This document shows positions 1 to 8,380 of a stretch of DNA of 61,103 nt, piece by piece. A program made the translations under genes and the position numbers. Each line of letters begins with the position of its first letter. Within the stretch, counting starts at the first letter, position 1. The stretch is taken from NCBI GenBank assembly GCA_016178305.1, contig JACOTM010000026.1, forward strand, positions 1-61,103, given 5' to 3'. This stretch comes from Flavobacteriia bacterium. GTDB taxonomy: Bacteria; Bacteroidota; Bacteroidia; Flavobacteriales_D; Crocinitomicaceae. The notes below the pieces were generated by a model. The model did not search any database. It saw only the letters and a list, made by a program, of their open reading frames with translations, and had not been told where the DNA came from.

Positions 1-489
1 AAATCACACAACTATTTCTATAAAATATTTAACAAACTAGAAATTGCCAAGGATTTTAGCGGACAAATCGTAATTCCAAAGTCTGATTAGGTTTCTTAGA
101 TTTTCTATATTTGAATTTAATAAAAACATTTCCGATTTGACTTAAAAAATCACTTCGAATGAAGAATCGAACGAGGTGTTTTGAATTTATTTTTTTTAAC
201 TCATTGATTTTAAATGATCTTCGGTGTACCGAAGCCTTTTTCATGGAAAAAAGATAGATGTTGCTGTGCCAAACTACCACGGAAAATAAAACCGAAAAGC
301 CCAAAAAAAGAAACACCTACCACCACTTAAACACCTGTATTTATGAGGGAAATGGGGAAAACTGAAAACTAACACAAAACAAAAAGAAAGCCTTATAAAT
401 AAAGGGATTCAGAAGAAAATAGAATTGTTAATAAGTTTTTTGGATTTAATGGACAGGAACGACCATTTTAGCTGATTTTGAATAAAAAA
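1..489. other. Gene-poor left edge
   Basis: I see no gene I can defend here. A minus-strand reading frame of 86 codons (56-316) begins with a hydrophobic stretch and continues very basic, with no recognisable domain. It runs through a small hairpin, so I treat it as chance or as a relic. The stretch 219-234 forms a hairpin (see separate entry). Confidence 0.4.
219..239 (+). terminator. Possible terminator for a transcript entering from the left
   Basis: The arms CTTCGG and CCGAAG enclose the loop TGTA and are followed by CCTTTTT on the plus strand. The stem is only 6 bp, so this is weak. It would end a plus-strand transcript that starts outside the window. Confidence 0.3.
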
Positions 490-702
490 CTACCTGCAAT
501 CTATCTCCCAACAGCTTGGCAGTTCGTCTATTCCGACCCACTTATTTAAAAAGTAAACGGAATACTTTGTATTGTTATCAGGATAATCGTTGTTTAGTTT
601 TACTAAAACCTTGTTACCCTCAAAAACTCCTGTATATTCTCCCGTTTCTGTTTCAAACAACACCAACGGACTTTCAAAAATTTGATAATTTACTAAATTC
701 AT
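490..702 (-). CDS. Small hypothetical protein (70 aa)
   Basis: A 70-residue acidic/polar protein starting MNLVNYQIFESP and ending CWEIDCR. It has no signal peptide or membrane segment and I recognise no family. Its composition (VLVKLNNDYPDNNTKYSVYF) looks like a folded beta-rich protein rather than noise. It lies on the same strand and downstream of the RHS-tip/lipoprotein pair, a place where small immunity-type proteins are common, but that role is only a guess. The overlapping plus-strand frame is less protein-like and was not called. Confidence 0.45.
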   Translation of the reverse strand: MNLVNYQIFESPLVLFETETGEYTGVFEGNKVLVKLNNDYPDNNTKYSVYFLNKWVGIDELPSCWEIDCR

Positions 703-852
703 TTCATGTTTTCGATCTGCCTATCTTACATCTTCTTTTTAATAGAATTAATGTTTTGATTTTTACTGTAATTCAATGATTTACATTTTTAAAAGATTAA
801 ACATGCAAATTGAACTATTACCGTAGTATAGTAGCAAATGGAATGCAACCAA

Positions 853-1560
853 TTAGTTTTCCATAACGGGCGGGTAATAGTAAATCAAAGAGTCATTATC
901 TCCGCTGATTTGGAGATTGTTATTATTCAATTTATATTTCAACTCTCCTTCAAAATTCCAATTTGATCCCTTTTTTCTCATTTTAGAATACACTAAATGT
1001 TGATCACAAATAAAATCAAACAATACGACATCATCAATTCGATTTATTATATATGAAACGGCATACTTATAATTAGCTTCATTTTGGTCAATACTAAAAA
1101 CTCTATCCATAATTGCATTAAAAGTACCATTATGAACCCTATCCCTGATTATGAGATCATTTTTTTTATCAGAATCATAGTCAGCAATAAATATTGCTAT
1201 TTTTTTTTTTTCAATTAGTCTGTTTGCAATCGTAAATTTACTTTCATCATAGAAAAACCAATTTAACTTTGAGTCGTTTATTTTTAGAGATAATTTATTG
1301 TTCTTCAATAAATTAAATGTTTTTTTCTTAACTCTATCTTCGTATATCAAAGTATAATTTGCATTTTTTGCTATTAGAAGTGAAGTATCTCCTTGAAAAA
1401 CACTATTTGTAATAAAGTTTTCAAATTCAACTGTTTTAACAAAATCACCAAATTCAAATATATTTTGTTGATTACTTTTACAGTGTTTAGTGTTCTTAAC
1501 ACTACAAGAATTGATAACGATACCAATCACTAAAATAATATTGATTTTTGCTAATTTCAT
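853..1560 (-). CDS. Lipoprotein, possible immunity partner of the RHS tip
   Basis: A protein of 235 residues with an N-terminal hydrophobic segment and a lipobox-like end (IVINSCS), so probably a lipoprotein anchored by Cys20. The rest is rich in Lys, Asn and Asp and contains an FG-GAP-like phrase, DYDSDKKNDLIIRD. I recognise no named family. Its ATG overlaps the stop of the RHS-core gene by 4 bp (1557-1560), so the two are translationally coupled. Toxin-bearing RHS/polymorphic-toxin C-termini are usually followed directly by an immunity gene, and this is the only gene in that position. The immunity role is inferred from position alone. Confidence 0.6.
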   Translation of the reverse strand: MKLAKINIILVIGIVINSCSVKNTKHCKSNQQNIFEFGDFVKTVEFENFITNSVFQGDTSLLIAKNANYTLIYEDRVKKKTFNLLKNNKLSLKINDSKLNWFFYDESKFTIANRLIEKKKIAIFIADYDSDKKNDLIIRDRVHNGTFNAIMDRVFSIDQNEANYKYAVSYIINRIDDVVLFDFICDQHLVYSKMRKKGSNWNFEGELKYKLNNNNLQISGDNDSLIYYYPPVMEN

Positions 1561-2852
1561 TTTTTAGGTTTTACACTATAAAATAATATATACATTGCAC
1601 CCTCTACTACATCTCCTCCCCCTGTATTATAAAATGGTCCATAAGCTGCTACGATCTTTACATCGTGAGTATTGTAATTTAAGCCTGTGTGCCTATCTGT
1701 TTTTGTCGTTCCAAGAAAAAATGCTGTTACCGAAGGATCAGAAGTAATTTCAGTTGGTACAGTTGGAAAATTACAAGTCATGTGAAAGGTCGATAATGTT
1801 TGTTCAATGTTTGATTTAGCGTTTGGATTATCTAGTTGAACATCACTATTACGATTTTCTGCTATATAGTTAATAGAAGCCCTAGCTTTTAACAAAAGAT
1901 CCGTTTTGTCTGCATCCCATTTAGCAGGATCGTATTTCTCTGCTTCTGAAGGATCCATATTTTTAGTCGGATATACCCCTTGTGTTTCTCCCCAACTTGA
2001 TTCAGAAACAGTACCATCATTACAAATACCTTCAGGGGATTTATATATATCGCCTGATTTATAATTAATGTAGCCAAAAAATTTATCATTTATATAACCT
2101 GCCTGATATAAATCTTCCCCAATTTGAAACTTTACTAATGTTTGATTTTCCATTGTGACAACAGTTCCTTGAGGTAATTTAACTTTTTGTTCACCATTCA
2201 ATACCGCTGTCTTTGCTTCACTTGGAATATAAATTGTAGATCCATCAATGGATTTTGCTTCTTTATGACCTGCAGGGGCAACTTCATCTTCCCCATTTAA
2301 TCCTTTGTGATCTGAAATTCTAATTGGACTATTATCCATTGAAACATACGGAGATTGCCATGGATATTTAGACATAAGAGGATCTAAACTCAACCATCTA
2401 CCGATACGAGGGTCAAGCATTCTAAATTCAGTTGTATAACTGTTCCCCTCGCCTTTTATCTCTGGGTCGCATTCGCTCGACTGATAGCCATACCTAAACT
2501 CACTATTAGCAACAGTCCTACCATCCAACGGCACTCCAAACCCACTATAATCACTAATATTCAAAATATTTACAGTATAGCTACTAACAGTAACAGTATT
2601 TGCAGTTTGAGGAACCTTAATATCCGAAATTACAGCATTCACATTCCCCAAGTGATTACTCAATTCATAGCTCTTGTTTCCAAGTACTGAGCTAACATTT
2701 GTAGGGTTATTATTACTGTACATATTCACATTTTGGTTTAACATTCCCAATCGAGATGAACCAAATATATGGTTTTCTTTCAAACTAAACAATACATCTG
2801 AATTGTTTACTTCATGCTCATAAACAGATAATTGATTTCCTTGTGCATCCAA
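1557..2852 (-). CDS. RHS repeat-associated core, C-terminal fragment with variable tip
   Basis: The first ~120 residues are an RHS-associated core: SVYEHEV near the start, LSNHLGNVNAVISD, then YTTEFRMLDPRIGRWLSLDP and SPYVSMDNSP. The ~270 residues after the core (from about KGLNGEDEVAPAG) have no family I know and form the variable tip, where effector domains sit in polymorphic RHS proteins. The called start is a TTG. The frame stays open with RHS-like sequence (HIRHNQTGVLERSTYYILD) back to 2915, three bases from the stop codon of the S8 peptidase. The gene therefore lacks its large N-terminal repeat and delivery region and looks like a displaced 3' cassette. It may be expressed only by read-through or reinitiation after the peptidase. 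It overlaps the lipoprotein gene by 4 bp. Confidence 0.75.
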   Translation of the reverse strand: MDAQGNQLSVYEHEVNNSDVLFSLKENHIFGSSRLGMLNQNVNMYSNNNPTNVSSVLGNKSYELSNHLGNVNAVISDIKVPQTANTVTVSSYTVNILNISDYSGFGVPLDGRTVANSEFRYGYQSSECDPEIKGEGNSYTTEFRMLDPRIGRWLSLDPLMSKYPWQSPYVSMDNSPIRISDHKGLNGEDEVAPAGHKEAKSIDGSTIYIPSEAKTAVLNGEQKVKLPQGTVVTMENQTLVKFQIGEDLYQAGYINDKFFGYINYKSGDIYKSPEGICNDGTVSESSWGETQGVYPTKNMDPSEAEKYDPAKWDADKTDLLLKARASINYIAENRNSDVQLDNPNAKSNIEQTLSTFHMTCNFPTVPTEITSDPSVTAFFLGTTKTDRHTGLNYNTHDVKIVAAYGPFYNTGGGDVVEGAMYILFYSVKPKK

Positions 2853-2911
2853 AATGTAATACGTACTTCTCTCTAATACTCCTGTTTGATTGTGTCTTAT
2901 ATGGTTTAAAA

Positions 2912-4471
2912 TTACTTATTCAACATCTGAACCGCATTGTTCACATTCACGAAACCACCTGAAATACACAATTGTTTTACTTTTTTCTTTTTCTTAGACC
3001 CTGGTATTCTTACTTTCTTTTTGTAAGTCACTACAGATTTCATTAAGATAGTTCTCACTTCTTCTGCTTTTAACTCAGGGTAAAAAGAACGAATAATTGC
3101 TGCTGCGCCAGCTGTTGCTGGTGATGCCATACTTGTTCCTGAACTTGTTTTATAAGCATTGTTATCAGGCACTGTTGAATATATATCAACACCTGGAGCA
3201 AAAACATCTACTTTCTTTTGTCCATAGTTCGAAAAATCACCAATTAATGTTTTTCCAGCTTTATAAGAACTTGCTCCTACTTGAATCCAGTTTTTTACAG
3301 TATCACCTGACAATAATTCTCTATTAGGAAAAGATAACTCTACATCATTGTCTTTAGATTCATTCCCTGCAGCATGAATTAATAATACATCTTTCGAAAG
3401 AGCATAAGCCACAGCTTCATCCACCAATTTTTTATCAGGAGAATAATATTTACCAAAACTCATGTTAATAATTGTTGCTCCATTATCAACAGCATAACGA
3501 ATAGCATTTGCGATGTCTTTATCTCTTTCATCACCATTTGGAACAGCTCTAATTGGCATAATAATTATGTTTTCAGCAATACCATTTATTCCTATATTAT
3601 TATTTCTTGATGCAGCTATAATTCCAGCAACATGCGTCCCATGAAATGCATCTGGACCTTTTACTCGATTACAACCATAGAAACGTTCCGTCAAATCATT
3701 TGGATTGTCTCCAACAATAATCGTTCTCAAAGAATCCATATTCATCGTATTGCATTGAATAATATGCTCCAACATCTCTTTTCCTTCTGTTATTTGAGTT
3801 TCCAATTCAGCCACATCAATTCCCATCATGAAAATCAATTTCATACGTTTTTGTATTTTTTCTTCTTTTTCATTAGTAGGTGTGTAATTTTTAATCGCTT
3901 CTTTTGTAAGTGTTCCATTGTTCTTATTCTTTACATTTAACAAATAATCACTAAAAGCTCCTATGCCTTTTAACTGTTTTTGCTGCTCAGCTAATTCTTC
4001 ATTGAATGCAATTCTAATTTGCTTCCAATCTTCAAACGCTTTCAACTCTTCACCAGTAAGTTTTAAAGTGTCTTTTGTTGTATAAAGCCGTTTTCCTTTT
4101 TGGAAAATACGAGCCATCTCTGTTGCTTCATAATTAATATCTTGTTCTTTACCACCTAAAAAACTCCATCCATTTACATCATCGATATAACCGTTATTAT
4201 CATCATCTATCCCATTGTTTGGAATTTCATCTTCATTCACCCAAATAATGTTTTTTAAATCTTCATGTTCCGTATCTACACCACTGTCAATTACTGCAAC
4301 AATGACTTTTTTTCCTTTTTTTCCTGCTAACGTTTTATATGCTTCTTCTGCCCCAACTCCATAAATCTTATCTTTCAAAGGATCTAAAGTTGGCCAATTT
4401 TCAGGTGCTTTCTCTTGCGCAAATGAAATTGAAAAAGTAAAACAAGTAAGTGCTGTAAATAATGATTTCAT
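2912..4471 (-). CDS. S8 family serine peptidase (subtilase), secreted
   Basis: A protein of 519 residues with a signal peptide (MKSLFTALTCFTFSISFAQ). The subtilisin triad is complete: Asp62 in VAVIDSGVD, His277 in FHGTHVAGI and Ser447 in SSGTSMASPATAG, with the oxyanion Asn370 in HAAGN. About 215 residues separate Asp and His, much more than in subtilisin; this insert (residues ~110-265) is charged and helical-looking, as in several Bacteroidetes S8 peptidases. No T9SS sorting domain follows the catalytic domain; the protein ends at VNNAVQMLNK. It is probably periplasmic or exported. The RHS fragment begins almost at its stop codon. Confidence 0.93.
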   Translation of the reverse strand: MKSLFTALTCFTFSISFAQEKAPENWPTLDPLKDKIYGVGAEEAYKTLAGKKGKKVIVAVIDSGVDTEHEDLKNIIWVNEDEIPNNGIDDDNNGYIDDVNGWSFLGGKEQDINYEATEMARIFQKGKRLYTTKDTLKLTGEELKAFEDWKQIRIAFNEELAEQQKQLKGIGAFSDYLLNVKNKNNGTLTKEAIKNYTPTNEKEEKIQKRMKLIFMMGIDVAELETQITEGKEMLEHIIQCNTMNMDSLRTIIVGDNPNDLTERFYGCNRVKGPDAFHGTHVAGIIAASRNNNIGINGIAENIIIMPIRAVPNGDERDKDIANAIRYAVDNGATIINMSFGKYYSPDKKLVDEAVAYALSKDVLLIHAAGNESKDNDVELSFPNRELLSGDTVKNWIQVGASSYKAGKTLIGDFSNYGQKKVDVFAPGVDIYSTVPDNNAYKTSSGTSMASPATAGAAAIIRSFYPELKAEEVRTILMKSVVTYKKKVRIPGSKKKKKVKQLCISGGFVNVNNAVQMLNK

Positions 4472-4623
4472 ATTCTTAATAGTTAATTTCTAATAAAAGT
4501 CGTGCATCTCTAAAACGAATGTCACACAACAAAAGTAGTTAACTTTTAATTGAAGTTTGAAAGAATTATATGAAGGGAATTGTTTTGTTGATGGTTGATG
4601 AGAATTTGAGGTTGAGTGGGTAA

Positions 4624-4797
4624 TTATTTCGAAAATTTATTATCAATATTCATTTGCTCATGTAAAATTCTAGTAATCTCAATTTTATGATTTTCTAATA
4701 AACGATAAAAAATGAGATGTCTTTCTATTTTTTGAGCTAATAAACCAGGATATATTTGAGAATAATCTTTACCTATATTTGGTTTTTCAAATGGTTT
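4624..4797 (-). pseudogene. ParE/RelE-type toxin, N-terminal part deleted
   Basis: Translating the minus strand downstream of the ParD-like antitoxin gives 57 codons ending in TAA. They match the C-terminal half of ParE-type toxins: KDYSQIYPGLLAQKIERHL, then IFYRLLENHKIEITRILHEQ, then MNIDNKFSK. The preceding codon is a stop (TGA) and no start codon is available. The first ~45 residues found in ParE proteins (~100 aa) are absent. The remaining toxin sequence begins inside the last codons of the antitoxin, as a deletion between the two genes would leave. The product would be inactive. Family assignment comes from recognising the SHLIFYR/ILHEQMDIE pattern. Confidence 0.8.
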
Positions 4798-5003
4798 TCA
4801 GGATTAAAATCGGTAGCTAATCCACTATTAATTCCACTTTCTATTGATTGTTTTAGTAATATGTGCTTTTTCTCATCTTCTTCTAACAATCGTAATCCTG
4901 CACGTACAACTTCACTTGCGTTTTTATAACGCCCTTCAAGTAAAACCGATTGTATAAATTGATCGAAATAACTTCCCAATGATATTGATGTATTCTTAGA
5001 CAT
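4773..5003 (-). CDS. parD: ParD-family type II antitoxin
   Basis: A protein of 76 residues. The N-terminus SKNTSISLGSYFDQFIQSVL and the following GRYKNASEVVRAGLRLLEE are characteristic of ParD ribbon-helix-helix antitoxins: the strand binds DNA and the C-terminal tail wraps the toxin. Length is normal for the family. The C-terminal phrase FNPENHLKNQI fits ParD tails. The cognate ParE gene downstream on the same strand has lost its first half (4624-4797), so this antitoxin is apparently without a functional toxin. ParD proteins normally repress their own promoter; the site would lie just above 5003. Confidence 0.85.
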   Translation of the reverse strand: MSKNTSISLGSYFDQFIQSVLLEGRYKNASEVVRAGLRLLEEDEKKHILLKQSIESGINSGLATDFNPENHLKNQI

Positions 5004-5063
5004 AAAGACAATTTTTACATTAAAGATACCAATTATTGGTAAATAATTTATAATTTTTAAAAA

Positions 5064-6239
5064 TTATTCTCCAACTTTAAACCAAGGAATGATTTCACAA
5101 TTTTGTCGAATATAATTTTCGTTCCCTGTATAAATCAACTTTTTAGAAACCTTTTTATTAATCGCTGTTTTTTCAAAATAATTCAATCCTTTCATCTGAT
5201 TGGTCATGATGGTTTCAGTTGATTTAATTTCATGAACAATTAATTCTTGATTTTTTGAATATAACAAATCGATTTCATTTCCTGCTGAGTCTCTCCAAAA
5301 CCAACTTTCAACAACTTCATTTTTGTGATACATTCGTTTGATATGTTCGGCAATAATCATATTTTCAAATAAAGCACCTTTTATTGGATTTGTCATTAAA
5401 TAATCAGCATCATTTAACCCTAAAAGGTGAGATAGTAAACCCGAATCATAAAAGTAAATTTTTGGTGTTTTTACTAATCTTTTACTAAAATTTTCGAAAT
5501 AAGGTTGTAAAGTAAAAACCACATAACTACTTTCTAAAACTGTTAACCATGATTTTGCAGTTGGTTGAGAAATACCGCACTCATTTGCTAAGGAATTCAA
5601 GTTTAGCAATTGTCCAGCTCTTGTTGCTAAAAGTGATAGGAATTTTTTAAATAACCCTAAATTTTTCACTTCTAATAACTCGGTTACATCTCGTTGAATA
5701 TAGGTTTCGATATAGTTTGAATAGAAAATGGTTGAATTTATTTCTCTACTAAAAATTGCCGGATAAAATCCTTTAATAAGTGAAGATAAATAATTCGAAT
5801 TCAATAAATTTTCTGATTTTAATTCTTGAAAATCAAACGGAAATAATCGAAATATTGCAACTCTACCAGCTAAGCTTTGCGTGATATTTTGCATTAAATG
5901 AAAGTTTTGAGAACCTGAAAGGATATAGTGTCCCATAATATTTTCTTCATCTACTTTAGATTGTAAATAAGAAAATAAAGAAGGTACACGCTGAACTTCA
6001 TCAATAATTGTTTTCCCACTAAACCGCTTCAAAAATCCATTTGGATCTTCAGTAGCAAATTCTCGATTATCTGGGTTTTCTAAATTGATATATTCATATT
6101 CCGGAAAAGTAGATTTCAAAAAAGTTGTTTTACCAGATTGCCGAGGACCTGTTATTGCTATAATAGGATATTTATCAATCAATTGATCAACACTTTTTTT
6201 AATCTCTCTTGTAATTTTCATACTACAATAATAATACAT
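5064..6239 (-). CDS. AAA+ ATP-binding protein with C-terminal DUF4143 domain
   Basis: 391 residues from the outermost ATG (6239); the internal ATG at 6221 (MKITREIKKSV) is the likelier start, because the first ATG abuts the leader repeats. The N-terminal AAA domain has Walker A GPRQSGKTT and Walker B-like KTIIDEVQRVP, then the sensor-type YILSGSQNF. A central helix-turn-helix-like segment (LNSLANECGISQPTAKSW) is followed by the DUF4143 nuclease-fold part with ENMIIAEHIKR and the WRDSAGNEIDLL box, resembling PD-(D/E)XK ligands. The cellular role of this widespread family is not established. Its upstream region carries four 22-bp-spaced repeats (6241-6319) that may be its operator. The decayed parD-parE locus lies downstream on the same strand. 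Confidence 0.88.
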   Translation of the reverse strand: MYYYCSMKITREIKKSVDQLIDKYPIIAITGPRQSGKTTFLKSTFPEYEYINLENPDNREFATEDPNGFLKRFSGKTIIDEVQRVPSLFSYLQSKVDEENIMGHYILSGSQNFHLMQNITQSLAGRVAIFRLFPFDFQELKSENLLNSNYLSSLIKGFYPAIFSREINSTIFYSNYIETYIQRDVTELLEVKNLGLFKKFLSLLATRAGQLLNLNSLANECGISQPTAKSWLTVLESSYVVFTLQPYFENFSKRLVKTPKIYFYDSGLLSHLLGLNDADYLMTNPIKGALFENMIIAEHIKRMYHKNEVVESWFWRDSAGNEIDLLYSKNQELIVHEIKSTETIMTNQMKGLNYFEKTAINKKVSKKLIYTGNENYIRQNCEIIPWFKVGE

Positions 6240-6240
6240 A

Positions 6241-6319
6241 TTTTGAAATTACACAAGTTATATTTTGAAATTACATTACCTTAACTTTGAAATTACATGG
6301 TTTTAATTTTGAACTTGCA
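6241..6319 (-). repeat. Four direct repeats with exact 22-bp period in the ATPase leader
   Basis: The plus-strand 13-mer TTTTGAAATTACA occurs at 6241-6253 and 6263-6275, as CTTTGAAATTACA at 6285-6297 and, degenerate, as TTTTGAACTTGCA at 6307-6319. The starts are 22 bp apart each time, and the 9-bp spacers between copies are unrelated. A further near-copy (ATTTGCAATTACA, 6335-6347) is out of register. Two helical turns per repeat places all copies on one DNA face, which fits a cooperative protein-binding array. It fills the leader/promoter of the DUF4143 ATPase gene. Confidence 0.8.
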
Positions 6320-6473
6320 TGGATATTTATCCTTATTTGCAATTACAATTCATACATGTTTCTTTAATACCTAAAGTTAAAGCTGCTATTTAAACTAAAT
6401 AAAAATATGAGAAAGATGTTTTGCATAAATAACATAATAATAGTTAAAACCAATTAGATTGAATATGGTCATT

Positions 6474-6509
6474 TTGATTGAGCGGAGTCGTGTTGATTGA
6501 GCGGAGTCG
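6474..6509 (-). repeat. Tandem 17-bp repeat overlapping the end of the cysS region
   Basis: TTGATTGAGCGGAGTCG occurs at 6474-6490 and again at 6493-6509. The second copy continues into AAATCAA, which pairs with its TTGATT end, so a hairpin can form at 6493-6516 across the cysS stop codon. On the cysS strand it reads TTTCGACTCCGCTCAATCAA, a form of short intergenic repeat common in Flavobacteria. It may act as an RNA 3'-end structure. Confidence 0.65.
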
Positions 6510-6512
6510 AAA

Positions 6513-7979
6513 TCAACTCCAACTCGTCCCTTCTTTACCATCTTTCACAACGATGCCTGCAGCTGCAAGTCCATCACGGATTTTATCAGAAGTTGCCCAA
6601 TCTTTGTTTTCGCGGGCTGCTTTACGAATGTCTAAAACCAAATCCATTACTGGAGCTAATTTTGAATCAGTAGATGCTTTAGAAAGGGATAATCCCAATA
6701 CGTCTAATACAAATGAAGTTAATTCAGTAGAAAGTAATTCTAAATCAGCTTTTGAGATAGATGCATTTCCGTCTGAGATTGAATTGATATACTTCACCGC
6801 TTCGAAAATATTTGCTAATAAGATTGGTGCGTTGAAATCATCCCCCATCGCTTTATAGAAACTAGCAACTATTGCTTGAACATCTTGCGAAGAAGTTTCA
6901 GCAGTTGGTAATTTTTCTAATTTATCAATTGCTTCTGATAAACGAGAAAATCCTTTTTCTGCTGCGTTTAAAGAATCTGATGTGAAATCCAATGTACTTC
7001 TGTAATGTGCCTGCATCATTGAAAAACGAATTACATTAGGCGCATATGGCTTGTCAAAAACAGCTGTAGTTCCTTCTACAATTTCTTTCGGTAAAAAGTA
7101 ATTTCCTAGAGATTTACTCATTTTTTGACCGTTCACATTCAACATGTTGGCATGCATCCAATATTTCGCTGGATTACAACCTAATGAACCGCAATTTTGA
7201 GCAATTTCATCTTCGTGATGCGGAAATTTTAAATCCAAACCACCACCGTGAATGTCAAATTGTGAACCTAAATATTTTGTACTCATTGCCGTACATTCGA
7301 TGTGCCAACCTGGATTTCCATTCCCCCAAGGTGAACGCCAAATTTGCATATCCTCTGGATTTGCTTTTTTCCATAAAGCGAAATCTGCAAAGAAACGTTT
7401 TTCATCTTGTGCATTCAAGGTTCTTGTTTCTTCCGCTAATTCATCTACTTTACGTCCGCTTAAAATACCGTATTCAAACTTTTCACTGTAAGCTCTCACA
7501 TCAAAATAAACGGAACCATTTACAACATAGGCAAAACCATTATCAATAATTTGTTCGATAATTTCGATTTGTTCTTGAATATGTCCGGTTGCTGTTGGCT
7601 CAATATTAGGCGGTAACATATTGTAAATACGTTGTAATTCTTGAAAATTAACGTTGTATTTGTAAACGATTTCTAACGATTGAACTTGTTCCAAACGTGC
7701 TACTTTCCCGATGCTATCCACATCGTCGCCTGCACTGTTTGTAATGTGACCTGCATCGGTGATATTTCGCACGTATTTTACTTGATACCCTAATTTCAAA
7801 AGGTAGCGGTAAATCATATCAAAATTGATAAACGTACGCATGTTCCCCATGTGCGGTTCGCTGTATAACGTCGGTCCACAAACATACATACCAACTCTAT
7901 TTTCGTATATCGGTTCAAATTTTTCTTTTTGACCAGTTAAACTATTGTAAATAAAAAGTTCGTTTGTAATTGTGCTCAT
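6513..7979 (-). CDS. cysS: Cysteine--tRNA ligase
   Basis: 488 residues, normal for the family. This class I aminoacyl-tRNA synthetase charges tRNA-Cys. The zinc-binding Cys34 lies in YVCGPTLYS, the HIGH-box variant is HMGN at 43-46, WHIECTAMS and HGGGLDLKFPHHEDE supply further zinc ligands and the substrate site, and KMSKSLGN is the KMSKS loop. The C-terminal helical tRNA-binding region is complete to GTSWS. The stop codon falls within the intergenic repeat at 6474-6516. The small membrane-protein gene upstream on the same strand (8047-8298) is 67 bp away and may be co-transcribed. Confidence 0.97.
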   Translation of the reverse strand: MSTITNELFIYNSLTGQKEKFEPIYENRVGMYVCGPTLYSEPHMGNMRTFINFDMIYRYLLKLGYQVKYVRNITDAGHITNSAGDDVDSIGKVARLEQVQSLEIVYKYNVNFQELQRIYNMLPPNIEPTATGHIQEQIEIIEQIIDNGFAYVVNGSVYFDVRAYSEKFEYGILSGRKVDELAEETRTLNAQDEKRFFADFALWKKANPEDMQIWRSPWGNGNPGWHIECTAMSTKYLGSQFDIHGGGLDLKFPHHEDEIAQNCGSLGCNPAKYWMHANMLNVNGQKMSKSLGNYFLPKEIVEGTTAVFDKPYAPNVIRFSMMQAHYRSTLDFTSDSLNAAEKGFSRLSEAIDKLEKLPTAETSSQDVQAIVASFYKAMGDDFNAPILLANIFEAVKYINSISDGNASISKADLELLSTELTSFVLDVLGLSLSKASTDSKLAPVMDLVLDIRKAARENKDWATSDKIRDGLAAAGIVVKDGKEGTSWS

Positions 7980-8046
7980 AACGTTGTCCTGTGATTTTTC
8001 ACGAAATTAATGAAAAGATTGCAAGTAAAAGTGATTTGAAAGTTGA

Positions 8047-8298
8047 TTATTTGCTTGTTTTTTTCGGTAAACTCCTTAAAAAAGTAAAGATTCTTTTTCT
8101 AAACAAGACCAATAACAGAATATAGGGGAGAAACATTAAATATAAAATGCCAATATTGATGTTACTTCCAAAAGAAGATTCTTCTAATTCAGATCCTTGT
8201 TCAGAGAGTAATTTACATTGAGCACATCCTTGACCAAAAACATCAACAACAGTCAAAGTAAGACAGAGTATAAGAAGAATTCTAATCACTTTATTCAT
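8047..8298 (-). CDS. Small exported/membrane protein (83 aa)
   Basis: 83 residues. A cleavable-looking signal sequence (IRILLILCLTLTVVDVFGQ) is followed by a CAQCK motif, a short acidic linker (SEQGSELEESSFGSN) and one transmembrane helix (INIGILYLMFLPYILLLVLF), ending in a basic tail. Proteins of this plan occur widely in Bacteroidetes without an assigned function. The CxxC pair would lie outside the cytoplasmic membrane. It lies between the M43 protease and cysS on the same strand, separated from the protease by a strong terminator. Confidence 0.7.
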   Translation of the reverse strand: MNKVIRILLILCLTLTVVDVFGQGCAQCKLLSEQGSELEESSFGSNINIGILYLMFLPYILLLVLFRKRIFTFLRSLPKKTSK

Positions 8299-8326
8299 GG
8301 CGTAAATTTAAGGATATTTTACAAAA

Positions 8327-8364
8327 AAAACGCCGTTTCAAGAATAATTTTGAAACGGCGTTTT
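8327..8364 (-). terminator. Strong intrinsic terminator after the M43 protease gene
   Basis: AAAACGCCGTTTCA (8327-8340) pairs perfectly with TGAAACGGCGTTTT (8351-8364) around a 10-nt loop, and A/T runs flank both sides. It can work in both directions. On the minus strand it ends transcription of the protease whose stop codon is at 8381. Confidence 0.9.
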
Positions 8365-8380
8365 ATAAAAAATGATTCGT

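Noticed and set aside
56-316. Minus-strand frame of 86 codons starting MFLFLGFSVLF
   Set aside because: Hydrophobic start then strongly basic sequence, no family, and it crosses a hairpin; likely chance or relic.
516-779. Plus-strand frame of 87 codons opposite the 70-aa protein
   Set aside because: Overlaps the more protein-like minus-strand gene at 490-702 and has a low-complexity, Phe/Leu-rich composition.
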